Below, in pieces: positions 40,693 to 49,519 of a stretch of DNA of 64,000 nucleotides. How positions within the stretch are numbered: position 1 is the stretch's first letter; each line of letters starts with the position of its first letter. Location of the stretch: NCBI GenBank assembly GCA_947503145.1, contig CANNCP010000008.1:62001-126000 (forward strand), given 5' to 3'. Position numbers and translations under genes: made by a program. The stretch comes from an uncultured Roseovarius sp. (GTDB taxonomy: Bacteria > Pseudomonadota > Alphaproteobacteria > Rhodobacterales > Rhodobacteraceae). The notes beneath the pieces were generated by a model that was not told the origin of the DNA, searched no databases, and saw only the letters and a list, made by a program, of their open reading frames with translations.

Positions 40693-40720
40693 AAAGCGCG
40701 CGCCAAACGGTGCGCGCTTT
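40693..40720 (+). terminator. terminator after the DUF4167 gene
   Basis: Stem AAAGCGCGCGCC / GGTGCGCGCTTT around an AAAC loop, about 20 bases after the stop. The T-rich tail is short (CTTTGG), so efficiency is uncertain. Confidence 0.6.
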
Positions 40721-40757
40721 GGCGTTGTGGGGTGCGTGAATCTGCGCTGCCCGGCAC

Positions 40758-40786
40758 AAAAAAAAGGCCGAGCATAAAGCTCGGCC
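40758..40786 (-). terminator. strong intrinsic terminator, minus strand
   Basis: On the minus strand: GGCCGAGC, loop TTTAT, GCTCGGCC, then eight T (the A-run at 40758-40765). A perfect 8-bp GC-rich stem with U-tract is a textbook terminator. It ends either the LysR transcript or the sRNA candidate at 40787-40930. Confidence 0.85.
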
Positions 40787-40930
40787 ATAGTCCAACAGGG
40801 AGGTATGACAGTCTCACCGCTTGCGGCGCTACCGTCACGAGTGCACTTAGGCGGGCACGCTCAGGCGATCAAGATGAATCAGTGATTCACGTTAGCATGC
40901 CCGCTATGCAGATTTTGCATATCACCTCAA
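40758..40930 (-). ncRNA. candidate small RNA downstream of the LysR gene
   Basis: 170 bases without a plausible gene between the LysR stop and a strong terminator. The minus-strand transcript contains an inverted pair GCGGGCA...TGCCCGC and an ATGCA/TGCAT hairpin. Just before the terminator is the stretch TACCTCCCTG, complementary to a Shine-Dalgarno sequence. A weak TTGAGG-N17-ATAGCG promoter-like pair lies at its upstream end. It may instead be a long 3' UTR of the LysR mRNA. Confidence 0.3.
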
Positions 40931-40934
40931 GGGG

Positions 40935-41840
40935 TTACCTAACAGGTTGATCGCGCAGTGATTTTCTGTAGGCGAATATCTCTTCCTGGACGAAATCGCG
41001 GAACGCTACAATGCGCTGCGAATGGCGCAATTCCTCGGGGTAGGCGAGGAACACCGGTACTTCGACCGACTCAACCTCCGGCAGAACGCGGACAAGATTC
41101 GGAAAATCGTAGACCAGATACTCGGGCAGGGCCCCCACACCGAGATTATGCAACACGCCCTGGAGCACGCCAAAGTAGTTGTTCACGGTCAGCAAGGGCG
41201 GGACTTTATTGGCGATCAGGTCGCTTACCAGCTTGGCACCAGAACTCACCTGAGCGGATCGGGGATTTTGGCAAATAAGCCGGTGCTCGGCCAGGTCGTC
41301 GATGTTCTGCGGGGTGCCGTGCTTCTCCAGATAGGCGGAGGAGGCATAGAGGCGCATATGCACGCTCATCAGGCGTTTGCGGATGAGGTCGGCCTGACTG
41401 GGTTCCTTCATGCGGATCGCTACGTCAGCTTCGCGCATCGGCAGGTCAAGCACGCGCTCTTCAAGCATCAGGTTGATTTTCAGGTCCGGGTATTTTTCGT
41501 AGAACTGCGGCAGACGCGGTACCAGCCAGAGCGTGCCAAATCCGATGGTCGTGGTCACGCGCAGTTCGCCAAACACCTCTTCTTCGCTGTCGCGGATGCG
41601 CGCAGTGGCGGCATCCAGCCGTTTCACCATCGCCCTTGTGGCATCAAACAGGAGTTCGCCCTGCTCAGTGAGAATCAGCCCGCGTGCATGGCGGTGGAAA
41701 AGTGTCGTATTCAGCGACTCTTCGAGCCCGCGGACCTGACGGGATACCGCCGATTGCGATAGATGCAACTGATCGCCTGCATGGGTCAGTGACCCGGCAT
41801 CGGCGACCGCATGAAATATTCTGAGCTTGTCCCAGTCCAT
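40935..41840 (-). CDS. LysR family transcriptional regulator
   Basis: 301-aa LysR-type DNA-binding regulator. The N-terminal winged helix-turn-helix reads MDWDKLRIFHAVADAGSLT, then LHLSQSAVSRQVRGLEESL and LFHRHARGLILTEQG. A substrate-binding-like effector domain follows (VTTTIGFGTLWLVPRL, LMLEERVLDLPMREADVAIR). Start at 41840 is fixed by the standard MDWDKLR N-terminus. No divergent target gene is adjacent (murI lies 520 bases away across a repeat), so the effector and target cannot be guessed. Confidence 0.92.
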   Translation of the reverse strand: MDWDKLRIFHAVADAGSLTHAGDQLHLSQSAVSRQVRGLEESLNTTLFHRHARGLILTEQGELLFDATRAMVKRLDAATARIRDSEEEVFGELRVTTTIGFGTLWLVPRLPQFYEKYPDLKINLMLEERVLDLPMREADVAIRMKEPSQADLIRKRLMSVHMRLYASSAYLEKHGTPQNIDDLAEHRLICQNPRSAQVSSGAKLVSDLIANKVPPLLTVNNYFGVLQGVLHNLGVGALPEYLVYDFPNLVRVLPEVESVEVPVFLAYPEELRHSQRIVAFRDFVQEEIFAYRKSLRDQPVR

Positions 41841-42363
41841 CTGTGCAACTTTCTTTTTCCGCCACGCGCTCCGGACGGGATAGCAAAGAATCCCTGCAAA
41901 AGACACTACCGAACGGGATGCGGGTGCGGAAAAATTAGCTGGAGGTCACGATTGGTGAGCTAAAGCATTCCGCCTTGAACCTGAGGCATCAGATAAAGGT
42001 GAAGCGGGTGCAATGCTTATATGTCGTGTGCGTTTTGCAAAAGCTGTGTTTCAGGTTTTCGCGAAACGCTTTGATATTGCCCTGGGGTGCGAAACATCGC
42101 CTGGCTTCATGGAGTTTCGACATCGTAGAAGGCCGCGATCCGCGCTGCTGGCGGTGATGCGTTGCAGGCGGCACAGTGACGTGGTCGGCGGCGTCGTGTG
42201 GCGCTTGAACTCGGTCACGCCTGCGCCAGGGGGGGTAAATCTGCGATGGAATTCCCGCCAATGAAGACGTATGTGCTATTTCCAAGGCCGATTGACCGGA
42301 TGGGCATCGGGCATGAGTGGAAACAGGACCGATGGGCACCCCGGTCCAGAGGCGGGCAGAGCA
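41841..42363. other. 523-base non-coding gap between lysR and murI, with a repeat element
   Basis: Divergent intergenic region. It holds the presumed lysR promoter side (41841-41950), a 115-bp MITE-like repeat (41960-42074), and about 290 bases before murI in which only chance frames with no family features are seen. No tRNA, terminator or clear promoter could be identified in the right part. Confidence 0.6.
41960..42074. repeat. MITE-like palindromic repeat, full-length copy B
   Basis: 115-bp element, left end CTAAAGCATTCCGCCTTGAA, right end GCGAAACGCTTTGA; the reverse complement of the right end (TCAAAGCGTTTCGC) matches the left end, giving terminal inverted repeats. The centre contains ATCAGATAAA, identical in copy A, and a degenerate internal stem. 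No coding capacity. Confidence 0.75.
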
Positions 42364-43176
42364 ATGGCAGTGGGTATTTTTGATAGTGGATTGGGCGGGC
42401 TGACCGTGCTGGACGCGCTGCAGGCGCGCCTGCCTGATGTGGCGTTTGTCTATCTCGGTGACAACGCCCATGCCCCTTACGGGGTACGCGACGCGGATGA
42501 TGTCCATGCGCTGACCCGCGCCAGTGTGGAACGGCTGTGGAATGAGGGCTGTGATCTGGTTGTTTTGGCGTGCAACACGGCCTCAGCGGCGGCGCTGCGG
42601 CGCATGCAGGAGGCCGGCGTGCCACAGGGCAAGCGGGTCCTGGGCGTTTTCGTGCCGTTGATCGAGGCGCTGACCGAACGGCAATGGGGCGACAATTCGC
42701 CGCCGCGCGAGGTGGCGGTCAGACATGTGGCTCTCTTTGCCACCCCTGCCACGGTCCGCAGCCGCGCATTCCAGCGCGAGCTGGCATTTCGCGCCATCGG
42801 CGTGGATGTCGAGGCGCAGGCTTGTGGTGGCGTGGTCGATGCCATTGAGGAGGGCGATCTGATCCTCGCCGAAGCGCTGGTACGCAGTCATGTGGATGCG
42901 CTGAAACGCAAGATGCCACAGCCGCAGGCCGCGATCCTGGGCTGCACGCATTATCCGCTGATGGAGCAGGTTTTTCAGGAGGCGCTGGGAGAAGGGGTTT
43001 CGGTCTATAGTCAGGCGTCTCTGGTGGCCGAAAGTCTGGCCGATTATCTGACGCGCCATCCGGGCATGACAGGTGAGGGGAGCAAAAGCCGCTATCTGAC
43101 CACCGGTGACCCCCGGCGCGTGTCTGACCGCGCAACGCAGTTCATGCGACGACCGATTACGTTTCAGGCGGCCTGA
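42364..43176 (+). CDS. murI: glutamate racemase
   Basis: Makes D-glutamate for peptidoglycan in the cytosol (270 aa). Seen: [14 protein letters not shown] with the catalytic-loop aspartate and serine, [24 protein letters not shown] with the first catalytic cysteine, and [11 protein letters not shown] with the second cysteine. Start at ATG 42364 (MAVGIFDSG) is where the family begins; ATG 42313 would add 17 unrelated residues. The ribosome binding site is weak. Confidence 0.95.
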   Translation: MAVGIFDSGLGGLTVLDALQARLPDVAFVYLGDNAHAPYGVRDADDVHALTRASVERLWNEGCDLVVLACNTASAAALRRMQEAGVPQGKRVLGVFVPLIEALTERQWGDNSPPREVAVRHVALFATPATVRSRAFQRELAFRAIGVDVEAQACGGVVDAIEEGDLILAEALVRSHVDALKRKMPQPQAAILGCTHYPLMEQVFQEALGEGVSVYSQASLVAESLADYLTRHPGMTGEGSKSRYLTTGDPRRVSDRATQFMRRPITFQAA

Positions 43177-43278
43177 GAGGCCCCTCATCAAGCCCTTGCG
43201 GGCATTCTTCGCAGCGCGCGGATTGCGATGCGGTGCGAAATTGCCTAACTCGTATCTAGATTATCGGGATAACCAACC

Positions 43279-44307
43279 ATGACCCATTCCATCGCCATCC
43301 TTGGCGCGTCAGGCTACACGGGGGCCGAACTGGTCCGGCTGATTGCCACTCACCCCACGATGCAGATCAAGGCTCTGGGTGCCAATTCCAAGGCAGGTCA
43401 GCCAATGGCCGACGTCTTTCCGCATTTGCGGCATCTCGATCTGCCGGATCTCGTCACGATTGACGAGATTGATTTTTCCGGCATCGACCTGTGTTTCTGT
43501 GCGCTGCCTCATGCCACCAGCCAGGCGGTGATTCGAGATCTGCCCAAGACACTGAAGATCGTCGATCTCAGTGCCGATTTTCGACTGCGCGATCCGCAGG
43601 CCTACGCCAAATGGTATGGTGGAGAGCATGCGGCACTGGAATGTCAGGCAGAGGCGGTTTACGGCCTGACCGAGTTTTACCGTGAGGGCATTCGAGACGC
43701 GCGGCTGGTGGCAGGCACCGGCTGCAACGCTGCGACCGGGCAATATGCGCTGCGACCTTTGATCGCGGGCAAGCTGATTGATCTGGACGAAATCATCATC
43801 GACCTCAAGACCGGAGTAAGCGGTGCAGGGCGCAGCCTGAAGGAAAACCTGCTGCATGCAGAGCTGTCAGAGGGTGCGCATGCCTACGCCGTGGGCGGCA
43901 CGCACCGGCATCTGGCCGAGTTCGATCAGGAGTTCTCAGCTATCGCGGGCCGTGATGTAAAGGTGCAGTTTACGCCACATTTATTGCCTGCAAACAGGGG
44001 GATACTGGCCACTATTTATGTGAAGGGTGATCCTGGGGCCATTCACGCGGCGCTGGCTGACGCCTATGTTGATGAGCCGTTCCTGCAGGTTCTGCCGTTC
44101 GGGCAACAGCCCAGCACGCGGCATATTCGGGGCAGCAATTTCTGTCATATCGGTGTCAGCGGCGACCGCATTCCGGGCCGCGCCATCGTGATTGCGGCGC
44201 TCGATAACCTGACCAAGGGCTCCAGTGGGCAAGCCTTGCAGAATGCCAATCTGATGTTAGGTGTGGAAGAGACTGCAGGGCTGATGCTGGCCCCGGTTTT
44301 CCCGTAA
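43279..44307 (+). CDS. argC: N-acetyl-gamma-glutamyl-phosphate reductase
   Basis: Arginine-synthesis enzyme (342 aa). It reduces N-acetylglutamyl phosphate with NADPH. The N-terminal Rossmann motif is [15 protein letters not shown], and the catalytic cysteine lies in [17 protein letters not shown]. Further signatures are SGAGRSLKE and [20 protein letters not shown] at the C-terminus. No other arg gene is nearby. ccmE starts 24 bases downstream. Confidence 0.96.
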   Translation: MTHSIAILGASGYTGAELVRLIATHPTMQIKALGANSKAGQPMADVFPHLRHLDLPDLVTIDEIDFSGIDLCFCALPHATSQAVIRDLPKTLKIVDLSADFRLRDPQAYAKWYGGEHAALECQAEAVYGLTEFYREGIRDARLVAGTGCNAATGQYALRPLIAGKLIDLDEIIIDLKTGVSGAGRSLKENLLHAELSEGAHAYAVGGTHRHLAEFDQEFSAIAGRDVKVQFTPHLLPANRGILATIYVKGDPGAIHAALADAYVDEPFLQVLPFGQQPSTRHIRGSNFCHIGVSGDRIPGRAIVIAALDNLTKGSSGQALQNANLMLGVEETAGLMLAPVFP

Positions 44308-44331
44308 CACGCCCAGACGACAGGCCGCCCG

Positions 44332-44778
44332 ATGAAATCGCTCAAGAAACAGCGCCGCATCCAGATCATCGCCATCGCCGCAGTGGCACTGGTCGTGGCG
44401 ACCAGTCTCATTGGCTATGCGATGCGCGACGGGATCAACTTTTTCCGCAGCCCGAGCGAGGTCATCGCCGCCCCACCAAGCCCGGCCGAAGTGTTCCGTA
44501 TCGGTGGGCTGGTTGAGATCGACAGCCTGAAGCGCGGGCAGGGCGAGACGGTGCGCTTCTCCGTAACCGACGGGGGGGCTACGGTGCCGGTGGAATATAC
44601 CGGGGTTCTGCCTGACCTCTTCGAGGAAGAGCAGGGGATGGTCGGTCTGGGCACCTATGACGGGACGGTTTTCACCGCGACCGAGATTCTGGCAAAGCAC
44701 GATGAGAGCTATATGCCCAAGGAAGTGGTGGATGCGCTGAAGGCGCAGGGCGTCTATCAAGAGCCGTCCGGTGGGTAA
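44332..44778 (+). CDS. ccmE: cytochrome c maturation heme chaperone CcmE
   Basis: Periplasmic heme chaperone (148 aa) anchored by an N-terminal transmembrane helix (IIAIAAVALVVATSLIGYAM). It carries heme covalently on a histidine before handing it to CcmF. The heme site KHDESYMP has His123 and Tyr127. An OB-fold core (FRIGGLVEIDSL, VPVEYTGVLPDLFEE) precedes it. ccmF lies downstream, but two lysis genes of gene-transfer-agent type are placed in between. Confidence 0.96.
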   Translation: MKSLKKQRRIQIIAIAAVALVVATSLIGYAMRDGINFFRSPSEVIAAPPSPAEVFRIGGLVEIDSLKRGQGETVRFSVTDGGATVPVEYTGVLPDLFEEEQGMVGLGTYDGTVFTATEILAKHDESYMPKEVVDALKAQGVYQEPSGG

Positions 44779-44842
44779 ACGCGCCCTTAACGGCTAAGGC
44801 GCAGCCTTTCTCCTCGCAAGCCGAGGGCAAAGGGACCGCCAC

Positions 44843-45454
44843 ATGAAATCTGTTGAAACCATCGCCAGAGAAATCGTCGCCCGCGAGGGCGGCTTTGTCG
44901 ACGACCCCGACGATCCGGGCGGAGCGACCAATCACGGTGTGACAATCCACACCATGCGCCGCCTCGGTCTGGACCTGACCGGGGACGGACAGATTGATGC
45001 GCGCGATGTGCGCGCACTAAGCCGCACCCAGGCCGAAGCCATCTTTGTCCGGCATTACTTTGAACGTCCCGGCATCGGCAAGCTGCCCGAGGTATTGCAG
45101 GCCAGCGTGTTTGATATGTATGTGAATGCCGGTGCCAATGCGGTGAAGATCCTGCAACGACTGCTGCGCCGGATGGAGCATGACATTGCCGTGGATGGGG
45201 CCATCGGCCCGCAAACCGTCAGTGCCGCTGTCCGCGCCACTGCCGATGCGCCCGACCACATTGCTGATGCCTATGCGATCGCGCGGCGCAATTATTACTT
45301 TCACCTCGCTGACAACCGTCCGGCCAGCCGCAAATATGCCCGCACCCGCAAGGGCGGCAAGGGCGGCTGGATACGGCGCGCCGAAGAGTTCATGGCGACC
45401 CGCTATCACCTGAGCGCGGCAGAGTTCAACGAAAGGGTGGCGGCATGGGGTTGA
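44843..45454 (+). CDS. GH108-type endolysin, probable gene-transfer-agent release lysozyme
   Basis: 203-aa muramidase-like protein without signal peptide. The N-terminal glycoside hydrolase 108 domain has the REGGFVDDPDDPGGATNHGV signature with the expected catalytic glutamate at residue 15. A C-terminal peptidoglycan-binding type 3 part follows (DGAIGPQTVSAA, NYYFHLADNRP). AAAGGGA precedes ATG 44843. It overlaps by 10 bases a holin of the gene-transfer-agent family. In Rhodobacter capsulatus such a pair, located away from the particle genes, releases GTA particles by lysis. The GTA role here is inferred from this pairing; a prophage remnant is the alternative. Confidence 0.85.
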   Translation: MKSVETIAREIVAREGGFVDDPDDPGGATNHGVTIHTMRRLGLDLTGDGQIDARDVRALSRTQAEAIFVRHYFERPGIGKLPEVLQASVFDMYVNAGANAVKILQRLLRRMEHDIAVDGAIGPQTVSAAVRATADAPDHIADAYAIARRNYYFHLADNRPASRKYARTRKGGKGGWIRRAEEFMATRYHLSAAEFNERVAAWG

Positions 45455-46005
45455 TCGAGAGAGTGCTGGCCGTGGTGTTCGGCAATGGGCGCAACGTGGT
45501 GGCCGAGACGGCGGAGGTGTTTCGCGAAAACACCGAGGCCGGTGCCCGCAGACGCAGTGATGAGCGCGGTCAGGCGCTGGACCAGTTCGCGGCAGAATTC
45601 GCGGCCCGCCAACGCTGCGGTTTTGACCGGTTCATGGACGGGGTGAACCGCCTGCCGCGACCGGCGCTGGCACTGGGGACGCTGGGCCTGTTTGTCGCGG
45701 CAATGGTGGACCCGGTGTGGTTCGCCGCGCGCATGCAGGGCATCGCGCTGGTGCCAGAGCCGCTCTGGTGGCTGCTGGGCGTGATCGTATCGTTCTATTT
45801 CGGAGCACGGCACCAGCTCAAGGGGCAGGAATTTCAGCGCTCGATCACGGGCATGCTGGCGCATACGCCGCAGGTGATCGCCAATATCAGCGCGCTTGAA
45901 CAGCTGGATGATCATGCCGCAGAGCGGGCTGGGCACGGCTCTGATTCGGCCAGAGCCGAACCAAATGCAGCCCTGGAGGTCTGGCGGCGCAGTCGCCGCG
46001 CCTGA
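45445..46005 (+). CDS. GTA-type holin (three-TM holin family)
   Basis: 186-aa membrane protein. A charged N-terminal segment (VFRENTEAGARRRSDERGQALDQFAAEF) is followed by hydrophobic segments around residues 72-88 (PALALGTLGLFVAAMV) and 107-123 (LWWLLGVIVSFYFGARHQ), then a polar tail with QVIANISALEQL. This layout matches the holin family annotated for gene transfer agent release in Rhodobacterales. Holins form the membrane holes through which cytosolic endolysin escapes. The start overlaps the endolysin gene. ccmF begins 85 bases later. Confidence 0.8.
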   Translation: MGLIERVLAVVFGNGRNVVAETAEVFRENTEAGARRRSDERGQALDQFAAEFAARQRCGFDRFMDGVNRLPRPALALGTLGLFVAAMVDPVWFAARMQGIALVPEPLWWLLGVIVSFYFGARHQLKGQEFQRSITGMLAHTPQVIANISALEQLDDHAAERAGHGSDSARAEPNAALEVWRRSRRA

Positions 46006-46089
46006 CGCCCTGCGCCCCCGCGACAAAGTGATCGCCCCGACGCACCGATTGCGATTGGCGCGCCGGAGCATGCACTCTATATTGGGGGC

Positions 46090-48069
46090 ATGATTACTGA
46101 ACTTGGCCATTTCGCCCTGATCCTCGCCTTTTGTGTCGCCTGTGTGCAGGCTGTTCTGCCGCTGATCGGAGCGCATAAGCGCTGGCCCGGCTGGATGGCG
46201 GTGGCGGCCCCGGCCGCGACGGCGCAGTTCCTGCTGACGGCGGGCAGTTTTGCGGCGCTCACCTGGGCGTTCGTTACCTCGGATTTCTCGTTGCGGCTGG
46301 TGACGCTCAACAGCCATTCGGCCAAGCCGATGCTCTACAAGATCACCGGTGTCTGGGGCAATCACGAGGGCTCGATGCTGCTGTGGATCCTGATCGTCAC
46401 GCTGTTCGGGGCCTGCGTGGCCTGGTTCGGCACCAACCTGCCGCCCAGCCTGAAGGCGCGCGTGCTGGCGGTGCAGGCGATGATCGGTGTGGCGTTCTTT
46501 GCCTTTCTCATCTTCACGTCGAATCCGTTCCTGCGCCTTGCCACTGCGCCTTTTGACGGGCAGGACCTCAACCCGCTCTTGCAGGACCCCGGCCTCGCGT
46601 TTCATCCGCCCTTCCTCTACCTCGGTTATGTCGGCCTTTCGATGACGTTCAGCTTTGCCATTGCGGCGCTGATCGAGGGGCGGGTGGATGCCGCATGGGG
46701 CCGCTGGATGCGGCCCTATACGCTGGCGGCGTGGATTTTCCTGACCATCGGGATCGCACTGGGAAGCTGGTGGGCCTATTACGAGCTGGGCTGGGGCGGT
46801 TTCTGGTTCTGGGATCCGGTGGAAAACGCCAGCTTCATGCCGTGGCTGATCGCGGTGGCGCTGCTACATTCCGCCATCGTGGTGGAAAAACGCGAAAGCC
46901 TGAAAAGCTGGACGATCCTGTTGGCAATCATCGCCTTCGGCTTTTCCATGGTCGGGGCGTTTATCACACGCTCGGGCGTACTGACCTCAGTGCACGCCTT
47001 TGCCAATGATCCCGAACGGGGGGTGTTCCTGCTGGGGATCACGGCGCTCTTCATGATGGGCGGTCTGACCATGTTTGCCGCACGCGCGAGCGTGATGCAG
47101 TCCAAGGGTGTTTTCGCCGTCAAAAGCCGAGAATCGATGCTGGTGCTGAACAACCTGCTGCTCGGCGTGGCCTGTTTCATTGTCTTTGTCGGCACCATCT
47201 GGCCGCTGGTGTCAGAGCTGTTCTTTGACCGCAAGCTGTCGGTGGGCGCACCTTTCTTCAACCTCGCCTTCACGCCCTTCATGGTGCTGCTGGGCCTGGT
47301 GTTGCCGATCGGCGCGATGCTGCCGTGGAAGCGCGGGTCATTCGGGCGCGTCCTGCGCGCGCTGGCGCCCGCGTTTGTGCTGGCTGTGGCTGTGGCCCTG
47401 CTGGCCTGGGCGATGCAATCCGGGCGCAGTGCGCTGGGGCCGGTGGGCCTGTTTCTGGGCGCATGGCTGGTGGCGGGGTCGGTGACCGACCTGTGGACGC
47501 GCACCGGACGTAACGGAGGCGTTGGCGGCCGACTGCGCCGCCTCGCGCGTCTGCCACGCGCCGACTGGGGAAAATCGGTGGCGCATGGCGGTCTTGGCAT
47601 CACGATGGCGGGCGTGGCCGGGATGATGGCGTGGTCTGTCGAGGATATCCGCGTGGCGCAGGTGGGCGACAGCTTTGACGTGGCGGGTTACACCCTGACG
47701 CTTGATGATGTGCGTCAGGCGCAGGGACCGAATTATATGTCCACCACCGGCGATTTCACACTCGCGCGCGGTGCCAGCAGGATCGCTTTGCTGCATCCTG
47801 AAAAGCGCTTTTACCCGGTTGCCCAGATGCCGACCACCGAGGCGGGGATCGACAACGGGTTTCTGCGCGACGTCTATGTGGTGATCGGCGATCCACAGGA
47901 CGGCGGCGGCTGGGCGGTGCGCACCTATTACAAGCCGCTGGCGAACTGGATCTGGGGCGGCGCGATCCTGATGGCGCTGGGTGGCGCGCTGAGCCTGAGC
48001 GACCGGCGCTACCGCGTGGCGGCAGGCGCGCGCAAGGTGGCCCCGGTGCAGGGGGTGCCTGCGGAATGA
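46090..48069 (+). CDS. ccmF: cytochrome c heme lyase subunit CcmF
   Basis: Large integral membrane protein (659 aa, about 14 helices) that ligates heme from CcmE to apocytochromes c. Seen: the WWD-domain motif WGGFWFWDPVENASFMPWL, KITGVWGNHEGSMLLW and HPPFLYLGYVGLSMTF; conserved histidines flank these. A periplasmic domain lies near the C-terminus. The stop overlaps ccmH (ATGA at 48066). Confidence 0.96.
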   Translation: MITELGHFALILAFCVACVQAVLPLIGAHKRWPGWMAVAAPAATAQFLLTAGSFAALTWAFVTSDFSLRLVTLNSHSAKPMLYKITGVWGNHEGSMLLWILIVTLFGACVAWFGTNLPPSLKARVLAVQAMIGVAFFAFLIFTSNPFLRLATAPFDGQDLNPLLQDPGLAFHPPFLYLGYVGLSMTFSFAIAALIEGRVDAAWGRWMRPYTLAAWIFLTIGIALGSWWAYYELGWGGFWFWDPVENASFMPWLIAVALLHSAIVVEKRESLKSWTILLAIIAFGFSMVGAFITRSGVLTSVHAFANDPERGVFLLGITALFMMGGLTMFAARASVMQSKGVFAVKSRESMLVLNNLLLGVACFIVFVGTIWPLVSELFFDRKLSVGAPFFNLAFTPFMVLLGLVLPIGAMLPWKRGSFGRVLRALAPAFVLAVAVALLAWAMQSGRSALGPVGLFLGAWLVAGSVTDLWTRTGRNGGVGGRLRRLARLPRADWGKSVAHGGLGITMAGVAGMMAWSVEDIRVAQVGDSFDVAGYTLTLDDVRQAQGPNYMSTTGDFTLARGASRIALLHPEKRFYPVAQMPTTEAGIDNGFLRDVYVVIGDPQDGGGWAVRTYYKPLANWIWGGAILMALGGALSLSDRRYRVAAGARKVAPVQGVPAE

Positions 48070-48518
48070 AACGTCTGGTCCTGCTCTTGTGCCTGATTGC
48101 GGCGCCGGTCTTTGCCGTGCAGCCCGACGAGGTGCTGGACGACCCGGTGCTGGAGACGCGGGCGCGCGAGATTTCGGCCGGGCTGCGCTGCCTTGTCTGC
48201 CGAAATGAGAGCATCGACGAATCGAACGCGGAGCTTGCGCGCGATCTGCGCCTGCTGGTGCGGGATCGCCTGGTGGCGGGCGACAGTGACAGTCAGGTGG
48301 TCAGTTACATTGTTGACCGCTACGGCGAGTATGTGCTGCTGAAACCGCAGATGGGCGGCAGCAACATCGCTTTGTGGTTGGCCGGGCCTGCGATGCTGCT
48401 GCTCGGCGCGGGCATCGCGATGCTGTATATCCGACGTCGCAGCCGGACAGAACCCGCAGGGGACGGCACGTTGACCGAGACCGAAGAGGCGCGGCTGCGT
48501 CAGATCATGGACGAGTGA
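48066..48518 (+). CDS. ccmH: cytochrome c maturation protein CcmH
   Basis: 150-aa thiol-reducing subunit of the heme lyase complex. A signal peptide (MKRLVLLLCLIAAPVFA) is followed by the RCLVCRNESIDESNAELARDLR domain with the CxxC pair that reduces the apocytochrome heme site, and a C-terminal transmembrane helix (LWLAGPAMLLLGAGIAMLYI). Coupled to ccmF by ATGA. A ccmI-like gene does not follow. Confidence 0.95.
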   Translation: MKRLVLLLCLIAAPVFAVQPDEVLDDPVLETRAREISAGLRCLVCRNESIDESNAELARDLRLLVRDRLVAGDSDSQVVSYIVDRYGEYVLLKPQMGGSNIALWLAGPAMLLLGAGIAMLYIRRRSRTEPAGDGTLTETEEARLRQIMDE

Positions 48519-48569
48519 GGCGCGGTTTCAGCTTTCCTCTGCGTGCAGGTCGTGTCCAATCCGGGCGCA

Positions 48570-48619
48570 TTGACAAATCAAAGCGGTTCCGTTCGATGCT
48601 GTCCCAGCATCAAATGGAA
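48570..48619 (+). promoter_or_regulatory. promoter with overlapping palindromic operator before the crotonase gene
   Basis: TTGACA (48570-48575, perfect -35) is followed 17 bases later by TCGATG (weak -10). The -10 lies inside a long palindrome: TTCCGTTCGATGCTG (48587-48601), 3-base spacer, CAGCATCAAATGGAA (48605-48619), with one mismatch and one G-T pair over 15. A repressor dimer bound here would block the promoter. Confidence 0.5.
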
Positions 48620-48631
48620 ACGCATTAGGGA

Positions 48632-49420
48632 ATGCCCACCGTGAAAGACTATTCCACCATTCGCTTTGACATCACCGACGACATCGCCGTGCTGCGCCTT
48701 GATCGCGCGGACAGGATGAATGCGCTGAGTACGCAGATGCGCGCCGAGATCACCGATGCGGCCCGCGAGGCCGGGCGCCACGCACATGTGCTGGTGATCA
48801 CCGGTGAAGGGCGTGCGTTCTGCTCGGGGCAGGATCTGGGCGACGGGGGCAGCGCCGCCTCACTGGATATCGAGCGGGTACTGCGTGAGGAATACGTGCC
48901 GATGCTGCGCGCGATCATGGAATGCCCCGTGCCGACGATCAGCGCCGTCAATGGTGCCGCCGCCGGGGCCGGGGCCAACCTGGCGCTTGCGGCAGACGTG
49001 GTGATCGCAACCGAGAGCGCGGTTTTTCTGCAGGCGTTTACCCGCATTGGCCTGATCCCCGACGCGGGCGGTACTTATTGGCTACCCCGGCAGATGGGCG
49101 CGGCCAAGGCGATGGGGGCCGCGCTGTTTGCCGAGCCGGTCACCGCCCGGCAAGCCAGTGACTGGGGCATGATCTGGGAGGCGGTGCCGGACGCCGAGTT
49201 CGACGCGCATTGGCGCGCCCGGGCGACGCATCTGGCCAAAGGGCCGATGCAGGCCTACGCGCACCTCAAGGCGGCCATTCGCGGCAGTTGGGACAACAGC
49301 CTGGATGCGCAGCTGGAACTGGAGGCGAAATTGCAGGGCGAATGCGGCAAGTCGCGCGATTTCAAGGAGGGCGTGGTAGCCTTCATGGAAAAACGCAAGC
49401 CGCAGTTCGAGGGGCGGTAA
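48632..49420 (+). CDS. enoyl-CoA hydratase/isomerase family protein (PaaG-like)
   Basis: Crotonase-superfamily enzyme of 262 aa. Seen: LDRADRMNALSTQM, FCSGQDLGDGG (first oxyanion-hole loop), AVNGAAAGAGANLALAADVV (second) and FTRIGLIPDAGGTYWLPRQMG. Overall it most resembles PaaG-type ring-opening isomerases of phenylacetate degradation, but no other paa gene is near, so the substrate is open. ATG 48632 has AGGGA directly in front; GTG 48641 has better spacing and may be the true start. Confidence 0.85.
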   Translation: MPTVKDYSTIRFDITDDIAVLRLDRADRMNALSTQMRAEITDAAREAGRHAHVLVITGEGRAFCSGQDLGDGGSAASLDIERVLREEYVPMLRAIMECPVPTISAVNGAAAGAGANLALAADVVIATESAVFLQAFTRIGLIPDAGGTYWLPRQMGAAKAMGAALFAEPVTARQASDWGMIWEAVPDAEFDAHWRARATHLAKGPMQAYAHLKAAIRGSWDNSLDAQLELEAKLQGECGKSRDFKEGVVAFMEKRKPQFEGR

Positions 49421-49478
49421 GGCCGTCACCTTGCGCGTCAGACGACGGGCTGGATGGCAAACGATCCCCACCCTGCCT

Positions 49479-49499
49479 GCCCCGGGTCAAGCCCGGGGC
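49479..49499. repeat. REP-like palindrome between convergent genes
   Basis: GCCCCGGG (arm), TCAAG (loop), CCCGGGGC (arm): a perfect 8-bp inverted repeat of the same family as 21291-21311. It lies 20 bases past the gltA stop and could end both the crotonase and gltA transcripts. Confidence 0.6.
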
Positions 49500-49519
49500 G
49501 CGGGAAGGGCAACGCTTGC

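Noticed and set aside
40811-40891. 26-codon ORF after AGGGAGGT (plus strand)
   Set aside because: The Shine-Dalgarno-like sequence touches the ATG with no proper spacing, and the frame lies in the structured region better explained as a minus-strand RNA.
44843-46005. prophage
   Set aside because: Endolysin and holin are present, but there is no integrase, terminase, capsid, tail or regulator gene in the flanking 40 kb, and housekeeping genes abut on both sides. A gene-transfer-agent lysis pair explains it better.
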